A stretch of 51,337 nucleotides of DNA. Origin: Anaerolineales bacterium. Lineage in GTDB: Bacteria; Chloroflexota; Anaerolineae; Anaerolineales; Villigracilaceae. The notes under the pieces were generated by a model that saw only the letters and a program-made list of their open reading frames with translations, was not told the origin of the DNA and did no database searches. The DNA lies in the NCBI GenBank assembly GCA_016934715.1, contig JAFGSI010000023.1, positions 1 to 51,337 on the forward strand, written 5' to 3'. Both the position numbers and the translations under genes were made by a program. Positions 1 through 7,219 of this stretch are shown piece by piece (the first letter of the stretch is position 1; every line of letters starts with the position of its first letter).

Positions 1-14
1 GCTGTGCTGTACGC

Positions 15-42
15 TTGACAGGAGTAAAGGATGTGTTAAAAT
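15..42 (+). promoter_or_regulatory. Sigma-70-type promoter of the DtxR-family regulator
   Basis: TTGACA at 15-20 and TAAAAT at 37-42 are separated by 16 bp. The predicted transcription start near 49 lies just upstream of a perfect palindrome at 67-84, so a repressor bound there would block early elongation. Confidence 0.7.
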
Positions 43-66
43 AATCCAGTATGTATCAAGTCTTTT

Positions 67-84
67 TATTAGTATATACTAATA
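67..84. promoter_or_regulatory. Palindromic operator, probable metalloregulator binding site
   Basis: TATTAGTATATACTAATA is a perfect 18-bp palindrome placed between the promoter and the start codon of the DtxR-family gene at 132. AT-rich palindromes of this size and position are typical of DtxR/MntR autoregulatory operators. Binding by this protein is inferred. Confidence 0.6.
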
Positions 85-131
85 TTTCGCGGCAGTATAT
101 CACATTAACATGATGCATGTCAAGGTGATCC

Positions 132-824
132 ATGGCACAAAACAATAAAACACAAACCGAGACCCGTCCCACCCCTACAATCGAGGATTACCTGGCAATT
201 ATCTACGTGATGGCGCGCGACGGGGAAAAAGTCATCGCGGCCCGCCTGGCTGAAACACTTGAAGTCGCCTCGTCAACCGTGACTGTGACTCTCAAACGCA
301 TGGAACGCGATGGCTGGATTGCAGCAGAGACGGGAAAAGACATCCACCTTACCGATCAGGGCGGCGAAGCAGCGCGCTCTGTGATCCGCCGCCACATGCT
401 TACCGAATGGATGCTTGCCCGAATGTTGAATGTACCCTGGTCCCGTGTTCACGCGGAAGCGGACCAGATCGAGCACGCCATCTCGGAAGCTCTTGAAACC
501 CAAATGCGCACCAATCTCGATGATCCTCAACTCTGCCCGCATGGAAATCCGCTCCCGGGCTATGAACATGTTGCAGCCGACTGGCTTCCACTGACCCGCG
601 TGTTGCCCGGCGAGACGGTCATCATCCGCCGGATCCATGAGATCGCAGAGGATAACCACGAGCTGCTGGAGTTCCTTGAACAGAACGGGATTGTTCCTGG
701 CGCACAGGTTGAAGTTGCTGAAGTCTTGCCTTTTAACCAGACCATGCGCTTGAAAGTAGGGAATCAAAATACTGTCCTGGGCTTTCCGACCGCCAAATAT
801 ATCTATATCGAAAAGCAGGCCTGA
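132..824 (+). CDS. DtxR/MntR-family metal-dependent transcriptional regulator
   Basis: This 230-aa protein has a winged-helix DNA-binding domain at about residues 15-75 (an IEDYLAIIYV start and a VASSTVTVTLKRME recognition helix). A helical metal-binding and dimerisation domain follows to about 145, and a FeoA/SH3-like C-terminal domain covers about 150-228. It should repress or activate metal-uptake genes in response to Mn(II) or Fe(II), but no transporter gene adjoins it, so its targets lie elsewhere. ATG at 132 is preceded by AAGGTGAT. The promoter carries a perfect 18-bp palindrome, suggesting autoregulation. Mn and Fe cannot be told apart by eye. Family assignment is firm. Confidence 0.9.
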   Translation: MAQNNKTQTETRPTPTIEDYLAIIYVMARDGEKVIAARLAETLEVASSTVTVTLKRMERDGWIAAETGKDIHLTDQGGEAARSVIRRHMLTEWMLARMLNVPWSRVHAEADQIEHAISEALETQMRTNLDDPQLCPHGNPLPGYEHVAADWLPLTRVLPGETVIIRRIHEIAEDNHELLEFLEQNGIVPGAQVEVAEVLPFNQTMRLKVGNQNTVLGFPTAKYIYIEKQA

Positions 825-892
825 AGTCCAGGCATTTCAGGAGGTCTGAATATCCCCCCGGGGTGGCCCCGCAGTTATCTCCACCACTGCTG

Positions 893-936
893 AAAGACAA
901 CGGCCCGCGTTTGCCGGAACGCGGGCCGTTGTCTTT
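893..936 (+). terminator. Strong rho-independent-type hairpin
   Basis: A perfect 19-bp stem (893-911 with 918-936) encloses a 6-nt loop. The outer stem is AAAGACAA/TTGTCTTT, so A- and T-rich tracts flank a GC core and it could act on either strand. It separates the DtxR gene from the TetR gene. Confidence 0.75.
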
Positions 937-992
937 CCTGGAAGTTCTGCACCCGATGGGGATTCTGACCAGAGGAAGAAGCCCAAAGGGGG

Positions 993-1021
993 TTGACAAA
1001 TAATCATTATTTAGTTAGTAT
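993..1021 (+). promoter_or_regulatory. Promoter and palindromic operator of the TetR gene
   Basis: TTGACA (993-998) and TAGTAT (1016-1021) are 17 bp apart. The spacer begins with a perfect 7-bp inverted repeat around one base, AAATAAT-C-ATTATTT (998-1012). An operator inside the spacer is a usual arrangement for an autorepressed TetR gene. Confidence 0.6.
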
Positions 1022-1045
1022 TAAGTAAATATAAAGGAGAGCCTC

Positions 1046-1651
1046 TTGAGAAAACAAAGAGATGGCGAAGACACCAAACAACGCGTCTTATCCGCTGCGC
1101 AGGAGCTCTTCGCAGCAAAGGGCTTTTCCGGAACGTCGCTCCAAAAAATCGCCCTGAGGTGTGGCATATCGGATGGCCTGATCCTCCACCATTTCCAAAG
1201 CAAGAAGAACCTTTATCGCCAGGTACTGGAAAACCTGGCAGAGCAGTATACCCAGGTGCTTGTGCAAGCCAAAGAGGCCAGCGCTACTCCTCAAGAGATG
1301 ATGCAGCAGACCCTGACGGCTTCCTTCAACTTTTGGAAACAGGATTCAACCTACCAGCGCATCTCACTGTGGGCTTACCTGGAAGGACAGACCGAATTTG
1401 CAGAGAAAGAAGCCTATTTGACCGCCGGCCTGGCACAGGCAGTCAAGCAGCTCCAGGTACAGGGGCTCATCGACAACCGCTTCTCTCCTGCAGTCCTCCT
1501 GACCCTGGTCATCGGACCCATCCACTTCTGGCTGCGTTACCGCGAACAATTCAGAGCGGCCCTGAACCTGATCGAGACATCCGACGAACTGGACCAACTC
1601 TTTCTTGGGCAGTTGATTCAACTGGTGATGGAACTCTCGGCGAAAACATAA
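1046..1651 (+). CDS. TetR/AcrR-family transcriptional regulator
   Basis: This 201-aa protein has an N-terminal TetR helix-turn-helix at about residues 8-58, with the typical run from AAQELFAAKGFSGTSLQKIA through ISDGLILHHFQSKKNLY. A variable ligand-binding domain follows. Translation starts at TTG 1046, supported by AAGGAGAG just upstream. A palindrome inside its promoter suggests self-repression. Two methyltransferase genes follow on the same strand after 29 bp and may be its targets. The ligand is unknown. Confidence 0.88.
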   Translation: MRKQRDGEDTKQRVLSAAQELFAAKGFSGTSLQKIALRCGISDGLILHHFQSKKNLYRQVLENLAEQYTQVLVQAKEASATPQEMMQQTLTASFNFWKQDSTYQRISLWAYLEGQTEFAEKEAYLTAGLAQAVKQLQVQGLIDNRFSPAVLLTLVIGPIHFWLRYREQFRAALNLIETSDELDQLFLGQLIQLVMELSAKT

Positions 1652-1680
1652 TGGGCACTTGTCCAAAAGGAGAGGAAACG

Positions 1681-2595
1681 GTGTCGAAACGACGAATACA
1701 AACCAGGTCTTCGCAGACAGCCGCGTACATCTGTTTTTCGCGCGGCTGCGCTACACGGGAAAAAGATCCTCGTTTTCGCGGGCCGGACACCCTGGCGGAG
1801 ATCCTGTTTCCCCCCATGGCCAGGTTGATGCTGAACGCTACCCCTTTGCGAAAAGCCCTCATGCGCACAATGTTCCCCCCCGGAATCCATGAGTACGTCC
1901 TCGCCCGGACGAAGGTGATGGACGCGGCCTTTGTGGATGCGCTGGAAGCCCGCTTCGCCCAGATCGTTCTGCTGGGTGCCGGTTTTGACACGCGTGCCCT
2001 GCGTTTTGCCGACCGCAATCAGGGAACGAAAGTCTTCGAACTGGATGTCGCCACCACGCAACAAGCCATGCGAAAAGTCCTAAGGGATAAAAAGATCCCC
2101 TTACCCGCAGATTGTATCTTTGTCCCCATTGATTTTGAGAGGCAGGACATCTTCGCTGTGCTGTCAGAAGCCGGTTACCGGCCGGGGCAGAGAAGTCTGT
2201 TCCTCTGGGAGGGCGTCACCATGTACCTGTCCGCCCAGGCGGTGGACAACACGCTGGAATTCATTCACCATCATGCCGCCCCTGGCAGCCGCGTGGCCTT
2301 TGATTACATTTACGCTTCAGTGCTGCGGCGAGAGAACCGGTACTTTGGAGAACAAGAGATTTTTGATACGATCGCCAATACCGGCGAAGGCTGGACTTTC
2401 GGACTGGAAGAGGGCGAGATCGAATCCTTCCTGGTCAAGCGGGGATTCGATCTGATCGCTCACTATACCCCACCCCAATTAGAAAAACGATACCTGACTG
2501 CGGAAGATGGAAGGCTGCACGGGCGCGTCAACGGGACCCATTGCATCGTCCTCGCTTCAGTCAATGGAGGTTCTGGTGAAAAGAACAACGACTGA
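1681..2595 (+). CDS. Class I SAM-dependent methyltransferase of the LCM/TIGR00027 type
   Basis: The GTG start at 1681 follows AAGGAGAGG and gives 304 aa. The open frame continues far upstream through the TetR gene in another phase, but only the part after 1681 resembles a protein. LLGAGFDTRALRF is the SAM-binding loop of the leucine-carboxyl-methyltransferase-like family, followed by an acidic strand (FELD). LWEGVTMYL and a late HGRVNGTHCIVLA stretch also fit that family. The substrate is unknown; many relatives act on polyketides or other small molecules. It overlaps the next methyltransferase by 20 bp, implying translational coupling. Confidence 0.8.
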   Translation: MSKRRIQTRSSQTAAYICFSRGCATREKDPRFRGPDTLAEILFPPMARLMLNATPLRKALMRTMFPPGIHEYVLARTKVMDAAFVDALEARFAQIVLLGAGFDTRALRFADRNQGTKVFELDVATTQQAMRKVLRDKKIPLPADCIFVPIDFERQDIFAVLSEAGYRPGQRSLFLWEGVTMYLSAQAVDNTLEFIHHHAAPGSRVAFDYIYASVLRRENRYFGEQEIFDTIANTGEGWTFGLEEGEIESFLVKRGFDLIAHYTPPQLEKRYLTAEDGRLHGRVNGTHCIVLASVNGGSGEKNND

Positions 2596-3340
2596 GATCC
2601 CCAATTATGGCAACTGGGTGAACATAAAATTCATCTACATTCCCGGGTTGATCGGCTTAACCTTCCTGATTCTGGCCTTCTTCGTGCCGATCCTGGCGAT
2701 CCTGGCCGGGTTGTTCCTTCTGCTGGCTGCGTACTTTGCTTATGCGCGCCACCTTTTCGCCCCGCAAGGGAAGAACGTCCAGGGAAAAATCTGGGCAAAG
2801 CTGCTTGACCATCTGGATTGGGACGGAAATGGGAAAATCCTGGATATCGGATGTGGCAGTGCGGCTCTTGCCATTGCCCTGGCGAAAAAATACCCGCAGG
2901 CATCTGTCACGGGGATCGATGACTGGGGAAAAGGCTGGGAATACTCGCACAGTATCTGTGAACGTAATGCCCGGATCGAAGGGGTCGAGCCGCAGGTCAC
3001 ATTCCAGAAGGCCAGCGCCTCCAGGATCCCTTTTCCGGATGACTCTTTTGATCTGGTCGTAAGCAACCTGGTCTTTCACGAGGTCGCCGGTACCATCGAT
3101 AAGCGTGAATTGCTCCGGGAGGCTTTGCGGGTGGTCAAGAAAGGTGGGACGTTTACCTTCCAGGACCTGTTCTTGATCGAGCCAATGTTCGGCAAGATGG
3201 ATGCTCTGCTGGAGGTTGTTCGCAGTTGGGGCATCAGCCGGGTGGAGTTTATCGAGACGCGCAATGAACCTTTCATTCCGACAGCCTTGAAACTCCCCTT
3301 CATGGCTGGGACAATCGGAATTCTGGTGGGGGTGAAATAA
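2576..3340 (+). CDS. Membrane-anchored class I SAM methyltransferase
   Basis: The GTG start at 2576 is preceded by ATGGAGG inside the upstream gene and gives 254 aa. Two hydrophobic segments (about residues 18-55) form an N-terminal hairpin anchor. A Rossmann methyltransferase domain follows, with ILDIGCGSAALAIALA as motif I, a GIDDW acidic strand end, and PFPDDSFDLVVSNLVFHEV as motif II/III. The catalytic domain should face the cytoplasm. The substrate is not recognisable; membrane anchoring suggests a lipid or hydrophobic target. It is probably co-transcribed with the preceding methyltransferase under the TetR gene. Confidence 0.75.
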   Translation: MKRTTTEIPNYGNWVNIKFIYIPGLIGLTFLILAFFVPILAILAGLFLLLAAYFAYARHLFAPQGKNVQGKIWAKLLDHLDWDGNGKILDIGCGSAALAIALAKKYPQASVTGIDDWGKGWEYSHSICERNARIEGVEPQVTFQKASASRIPFPDDSFDLVVSNLVFHEVAGTIDKRELLREALRVVKKGGTFTFQDLFLIEPMFGKMDALLEVVRSWGISRVEFIETRNEPFIPTALKLPFMAGTIGILVGVK

Positions 3341-3344
3341 ATCC

Positions 3345-3370
3345 CGGCAGGCCAACTTGCGAACCTGCCG
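3345..3370 (+). terminator. Possible terminator hairpin
   Basis: CGGCAGG (3345-3351) and CCTGCCG (3364-3370) form a 7-bp stem immediately after the stop codon of the methyltransferase. There is no T-run after it, so termination is uncertain. Confidence 0.35.
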
Positions 3371-3495
3371 TGAACGAATCCGGTCACCTCACACAACCCT
3401 CTCGCTGAGGGCGCAAGAGGCTGGAAACCTGTGCCTGCCAGGCCAGATCCACAGGCTTCTGGCCCCGCGCCCTGGCCAGGTCTGCGAACGCCCGA

Positions 3496-4275
3496 TCAGA
3501 CCGGTTTCTGAGCAATGACCCAAAGGCATACAGGGTTGATCTCAAAGTCTCCGTCCTGGATCCTTTCAATCTTATAGCCAATGCCTTCGAGAAGTATTTT
3601 AAGTTGGTCAGGCGTATAGTAGCGGGGACGAGTGTCCGTACGATCATTGAGGCACGCCTGGTAAGCAAATTGATCGTAGCGGGACTTGAGACTCTGAAAC
3701 TGGAAAAGGACCTTTCCACCGGGTTTGAGACATCTGAAGGATTCAACGAAATATACGAAAGCATCTTCCGCAGGCATATGAACGAAGGTTGCCAGGGAGA
3801 AAACCAGGTCGAACCTATTCTCTTCGAACAGGGATAGATCCTTCCCATTGTTGACATGCAAAAAACAGTTCGGATGCTCGCGGTTATACTTGCGCCCGAG
3901 CCTGATCGCCTTTGGAGACTTGTCCACGCCGTGAATCTCGCCAACCAGCGGCGCCAGGAATTTTTCAACCCGTCCAACTGCACAACCGATGTCCAGGACA
4001 TTCGCAAGATCGGGGAACAACCGCGCGATCATCTCAGCATCGCACTTCCCTGTTTCCGGGTCGTAGCGTGTATTCCAATCATCTGCATTAAGGATGTAAC
4101 TCCCCGCATAGGTGATATCGACTTTCACATCCAAACCAATCGGCGAAAGGAACCGACGAATAAATGTCTGAAAGCCGACCAGGCGTCTTTTGTTTCCTGA
4201 TACGGGTTCTACTTTCTGGTCGTCAAAAACTGGATGCACCAAGAAGTTTTTCATTAGGTTTTGTGATTCCTCCAC
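3496..4275 (-). CDS. Class I SAM-dependent methyltransferase
   Basis: This 259-aa protein carries VLDIGCAVGRVEKFLAPL (motif I), a GVDKSPKAI acidic-strand motif and a LKPGGKVLFQFQS post-motif strand, so it is a Rossmann methyltransferase. The Cys in DIGCAVGR and the DWNTRYDP stretch resemble small-molecule or sugar-associated methyltransferases rather than RNA enzymes. It converges with the gene ending at 3340 and follows a strong terminator of the upstream minus-strand gene. It therefore probably has its own promoter in the AT-rich stretch at 4276-4345. The substrate is unknown. Confidence 0.75.
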   Translation of the reverse strand: MEESQNLMKNFLVHPVFDDQKVEPVSGNKRRLVGFQTFIRRFLSPIGLDVKVDITYAGSYILNADDWNTRYDPETGKCDAEMIARLFPDLANVLDIGCAVGRVEKFLAPLVGEIHGVDKSPKAIRLGRKYNREHPNCFLHVNNGKDLSLFEENRFDLVFSLATFVHMPAEDAFVYFVESFRCLKPGGKVLFQFQSLKSRYDQFAYQACLNDRTDTRPRYYTPDQLKILLEGIGYKIERIQDGDFEINPVCLWVIAQKPV

Positions 4276-4347
4276 AAGAATGGCGAATACCGCAACCCTG
4301 ATTATATATCCAATGCAGGATTGGATGGTGACCCGTCGCCAATTAAA

Positions 4348-4407
4348 CCCCTCGGCCTGCCGCTCTCAAACGCAAGCTTGTGCTTGGCGCAGCGGCAGGC
4401 CGAGGGG
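4348..4407 (-). terminator. Large nested hairpin terminator of the HD-GYP gene
   Basis: A perfect 16-bp inverted repeat (4348-4363 with 4392-4407) encloses an inner CAAGC-ttgt-GCTTG hairpin. On the minus strand the stem is followed by TTTAATT. It lies 37 bp after the stop of the HD-GYP gene, so it should end that transcript. Confidence 0.65.
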
Positions 4408-4444
4408 GTGCAAAAGAGGGCCTCAAAGACGCCAGGCGCCTGGA

Positions 4445-5914
4445 TCAAGCCCCCATCATCTGCAGAAATGCCTTGACGACTGTCGGATCGAAGTGTCGGC
4501 CGGCCTCCTGGCGGACATGCTCCAGGGCCCTGGTTACCGGCCAGGCGGAGCGAAATGGCCGCTCCGAAGTCAAAGAATCATACACATCCACCACGCTGAA
4601 GATGCGGGCCGGGAGTGGAATCTGATCCTGGAGCAAACCATTGGGATAACCGCTCCCGTCCCAACGCTCATGGTGGTACAGCGGGATCTTCAACGCCGGG
4701 GCAAGGTAGGCCACCGTTGAGAGAATCTGGCCGGCCATTTGCGGGTGACGCCGGACGATCTCCCACTCTTTCTCGTCGAGCGGACCGGGGCGATTCAGGA
4801 TTTGGTCGGAAATCCCGATTTTCCCGACATCATGCAGGAGGGCCCCGCGCCGGATGTGGACCAGTTCGTCCTCCTGGATGCCCATCTGACGGGATAATTG
4901 CTCGGTCAGCTTGATCACGTTCCGGATGTGGATACGGTCCTCACGCCCACTGACCTCGAGAGCCTTCGACCAGCTCTCAATCATCGCATCATAGGCCATC
5001 CCCAACTCGGCATTGGCATTCTGCAGGTCCAGGAACATCGAGGCACTGTCAATGGCCAGGGCGGCCTGGGAAGCCAGCATGCCCAGGAATTCGAGCCAGT
5101 CTTCCTGCGGCGTCAGCGGCGACCGGTGATAGATCTCCAGAACCCCCTTGACCTGCCCCTTGGCAATCAACGGGACCGCGTAATAGCTCATGAAGCCTTC
5201 GAGGTTGAAATCGGGCAATAACGCCCCTTCCATCCAGTTGGAAGGCAACGTCGACAAGCTGACGGTCCGCCGCTCGAGGACAGCAATCCCGGCATACCCT
5301 TCACCGACCCTGACAGCAGGGCGATGGGCTTCGGGCATCCGAAATCCCTTCCCGGCGGCAAATTCGAGCATCCGCATCCTGGAATTGAAGAGCAGCACGT
5401 CAGCGGCATCGACGGCCAACTGGTTGATCACTTCCCGCAGGATGACTGAAAGCGTGACCGTCAGGTCGAAACTGGATGAGATGGCGGCGTCGATGGCATG
5501 CAGGGCTGTCAATTGGCGCAACTGCAGCCGCGACCGTTCGGACATATGCACGTGCTCAGTGATGTCCCGCACGAGAACAATGACATGTTCACGGCCTTCC
5601 GGGACCAGGCGGGCATCGAACCAGCGTTCCCCCTTCGAGGTCGTCAGCTTATACTTGAGCCCACTGACCTGCCCCGTGGCATTTGCCTTTCGCAAGGCCT
5701 TCTCGAAAAGGTCGCCCACTTCAGGAGGCAGGATCGCCTGCATCGTTTTGCCCAGGAACTGCTCGGGGGATGAATAGAGCAATGCCGGATCACCGGCGCG
5801 ATAATGCAGGATCGTTCCATCGAACCGGGTCCAGAAGAGCAAATCGGGGAAAGCGTTAAAAATCGCTTCCAGTTGGCGTTCGGGATCGAACTCGGGCGTG
5901 TCCGGATGGAGCAT
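4445..5914 (-). CDS. PAS-GAF-HD-GYP cyclic-di-GMP phosphodiesterase
   Basis: This 489-aa protein has a PAS domain (about residues 10-120), a GAF domain (about 135-285) and an HD-GYP domain (about 300-489). The HD-GYP part keeps HDVGKIGI, HHERWDGSGYP and VVDVYDSLTS, the metal-binding and GYP signature residues, so it should hydrolyse cyclic-di-GMP. No membrane segment is seen. I chose ATG 5914 because AGGATGG lies 8 nt before it; ATG 5926 and TTG 5938 are alternatives. It follows the 108-aa gene in the same direction, but a 120-bp gap with a hairpin (about 5980-6001) separates them. What PAS and GAF sense is unknown. Confidence 0.87.
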   Translation of the reverse strand: MLHPDTPEFDPERQLEAIFNAFPDLLFWTRFDGTILHYRAGDPALLYSSPEQFLGKTMQAILPPEVGDLFEKALRKANATGQVSGLKYKLTTSKGERWFDARLVPEGREHVIVLVRDITEHVHMSERSRLQLRQLTALHAIDAAISSSFDLTVTLSVILREVINQLAVDAADVLLFNSRMRMLEFAAGKGFRMPEAHRPAVRVGEGYAGIAVLERRTVSLSTLPSNWMEGALLPDFNLEGFMSYYAVPLIAKGQVKGVLEIYHRSPLTPQEDWLEFLGMLASQAALAIDSASMFLDLQNANAELGMAYDAMIESWSKALEVSGREDRIHIRNVIKLTEQLSRQMGIQEDELVHIRRGALLHDVGKIGISDQILNRPGPLDEKEWEIVRRHPQMAGQILSTVAYLAPALKIPLYHHERWDGSGYPNGLLQDQIPLPARIFSVVDVYDSLTSERPFRSAWPVTRALEHVRQEAGRHFDPTVVKAFLQMMGA

Positions 5915-6035
5915 TTGCTGAGCCATCCTTGGGCTCAAGACTGTACCAGTTCACACGATTAACGGCCGGGACGCGGGCACAGCAGGCCCCCTGGGCTGCT
6001 GCGCCCCCACCCACCGCGCCATCCGGTCCGACCGC

Positions 6036-6362
6036 TCAGATGCTGACGTATCTGCTGTCGTGAGCGGGTTGATGTACCTGCAGGCCTGCCTGCTCTCCCA
6101 GCAGCCAGGCGATCTGCCAGGCCAGTTCCGCCAGGGAATTGGCCCGCAGGGAAAGGATCAAATCCCTTTCCTGATCGTTCAAACAAAAACTTTCGTCCTG
6201 ATACCCATCCCGCAGCGCCAATTCGGGCTCTGCCAGCAGCAGGCGGCAGAAGGATGGGCTCACCACCGCAGCGGCAAGCAGCCGGCAAACCTCGCGATGA
6301 TTCTCCAGAGAGTCCTGGAATGCCAGCGGGACCGACACCTTCAGGGTCTGATAATTCAACAT
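6036..6362 (-). CDS. Small protein, possible precursor-type (NHLP-clan-like)
   Basis: This is a 108-aa soluble-looking protein. Its middle part shows the pattern SPSFCRLLLAEPELALRDGY, then an FCLNDQERDLILSL motif and a SLAELAWQIA stretch. By eye this resembles small nitrile-hydratase-like-leader-peptide or Os1348-type proteins, in which a residue block ending in L..P..AL precedes an F.L...E helix. The resemblance is weak and unverified. The ATG lies inside the end of the DUF5317-like gene (7-bp overlap), so the two are translationally coupled and belong with the 47-aa ORF and the large regulator upstream. Function is unknown. Confidence 0.7.
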   Translation of the reverse strand: MLNYQTLKVSVPLAFQDSLENHREVCRLLAAAVVSPSFCRLLLAEPELALRDGYQDESFCLNDQERDLILSLRANSLAELAWQIAWLLGEQAGLQVHQPAHDSRYVSI

Positions 6363-6946
6363 GGCACTTCCTCTAAATGCAGAATGATTCGGCGCCGGCT
6401 TCCAGCTGCCATCATCCAGAAAACGCCGATAGCGATAAAAACATCTCCGAGGCTGAACGCAACCTGGTAAGGAAAGCCGGCCGGAGGCAGAAGGCGGTCA
6501 CCGAGAAAGGCCAGTTGCGTCTGCGCGAGTGGAAGCAGAACATCCTTCCAGCCGAACCGGCCGCCGATCTGGACTGTGGCCAGAGCATCTGCCGAAACCA
6601 GCCGCCCGGCAGTCTCAGGGCTGATCGGCATGAAACCGCCGTGAACAGCCATGATCAGCAGGTTGCAGGCCGTCCCGAGAGCCAGAACCCAGACCCCGAC
6701 CGTCCGGCGATTCAGCCAGCAGAATAGCAGCAGGAGTGTCTGGGAGAGGATCAGGCCTGCACCAGCCAGCGCAACGGGGATCTCTGTTCGGGCCTGCGGC
6801 AGGTAGACCGCGACCAACTGCGGCAAAAAAGCGATCGGGACCAACCACAGGAAACGAAGCCCTGGAGGCTCCCAGGAACGCTTCTGCCAGCGTGCCACGG
6901 CCAGACCAGCCAGCAGCCCGGCCAGAACAGCGGCCAGGAGGACCAA
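6356..6946 (-). CDS. DUF5317-like polytopic membrane protein
   Basis: This 196-aa protein has about five or six hydrophobic segments: residues 1-18, 30-48, 58-76, 82-102 and two near the C-terminus. A conserved-looking loop reads NLLIMAVHGGFMPIS, followed by GGRFGWKDVLLPL. I recognise this as DUF5317, a membrane family of unknown function. Translation probably starts at TTG 6946, 3 bp after the stop of the 47-aa ORF with no clear Shine-Dalgarno of its own, so translational coupling is likely. It overlaps the 108-aa gene by 7 bp. A role in processing or exporting the upstream peptide is inference from context only. Confidence 0.78.
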   Translation of the reverse strand: MVLLAAVLAGLLAGLAVARWQKRSWEPPGLRFLWLVPIAFLPQLVAVYLPQARTEIPVALAGAGLILSQTLLLLFCWLNRRTVGVWVLALGTACNLLIMAVHGGFMPISPETAGRLVSADALATVQIGGRFGWKDVLLPLAQTQLAFLGDRLLPPAGFPYQVAFSLGDVFIAIGVFWMMAAGSRRRIILHLEEVPC

Positions 6947-6949
6947 GGC

Positions 6950-7093
6950 TTAGCGGGGACCGATCCCGCCGTCGTCTGGGGCGCCAGCACCCAGAACGAA
7001 CAGGGCCAGGGTGAGCAGCACGAGGATGATCTGCACGTGCTGACGATTGATCTTGCTGACGAACAGGTTGATCTGAGAGAGTTTGCCTTTCAT
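6950..7093 (-). CDS. 47-aa signal-peptide-like small protein, candidate secreted pro-peptide
   Basis: The ORF starts at ATG 7093, preceded by AAGGTGG, and stops at 6950-6952. It begins MKGKLSQINLFVSK, has a hydrophobic core (VQIILVLLTLALFVL, about residues 20-34) and ends GAGA then PDDGGIGPR. The Ala-Gly-Ala before PDDGG fits a signal peptidase I site, which would free a 9-residue peptide; otherwise it is a one-pass membrane protein with a short polar tail. It sits between the giant regulator and the DUF5317-like gene with a 3-bp gap to the latter. I know of no assigned function. Confidence 0.7.
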   Translation of the reverse strand: MKGKLSQINLFVSKINRQHVQIILVLLTLALFVLGAGAPDDGGIGPR

Positions 7094-7188
7094 TGGCCAC
7101 CTTCCATGCGGTCAGAATATCGAACAGTACAACGTTACAGCCGGGCAGGCTTCAAAGGTGGCTTCAATTTGTGCTGCCCCCCACAACC

Positions 7189-7219
7189 TATCGGCGCCTC
7201 AACCCATGAGGCGCCGATA
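7189..7219. repeat. 12-bp inverted repeat spanning the stop codon of the large regulator gene
   Basis: TATCGGCGCCTC (7189-7200) and GAGGCGCCGATA (7208-7219) form a perfect stem with a 7-nt loop and include the regulator's TGA stop. There is no T-run on the minus-strand side, so it may be a weak terminator or an attenuating hairpin limiting read-through into the 47-aa ORF. Confidence 0.5.

Noticed and set aside
1159-1680. Long upstream extension of the methyltransferase frame starting at 1159
   Set aside because: The sequence is the TetR gene read in another phase; a GTG at 1681 with AAGGAGAGG gives the proper start.
5980-6001. Hairpin (CAGCAG/CTGCTG with GC core) as a terminator after the 108-aa gene
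   Set aside because: The stem is good but no T-run follows on the minus strand; I could not tell whether it ends transcription or only separates the HD-GYP gene.
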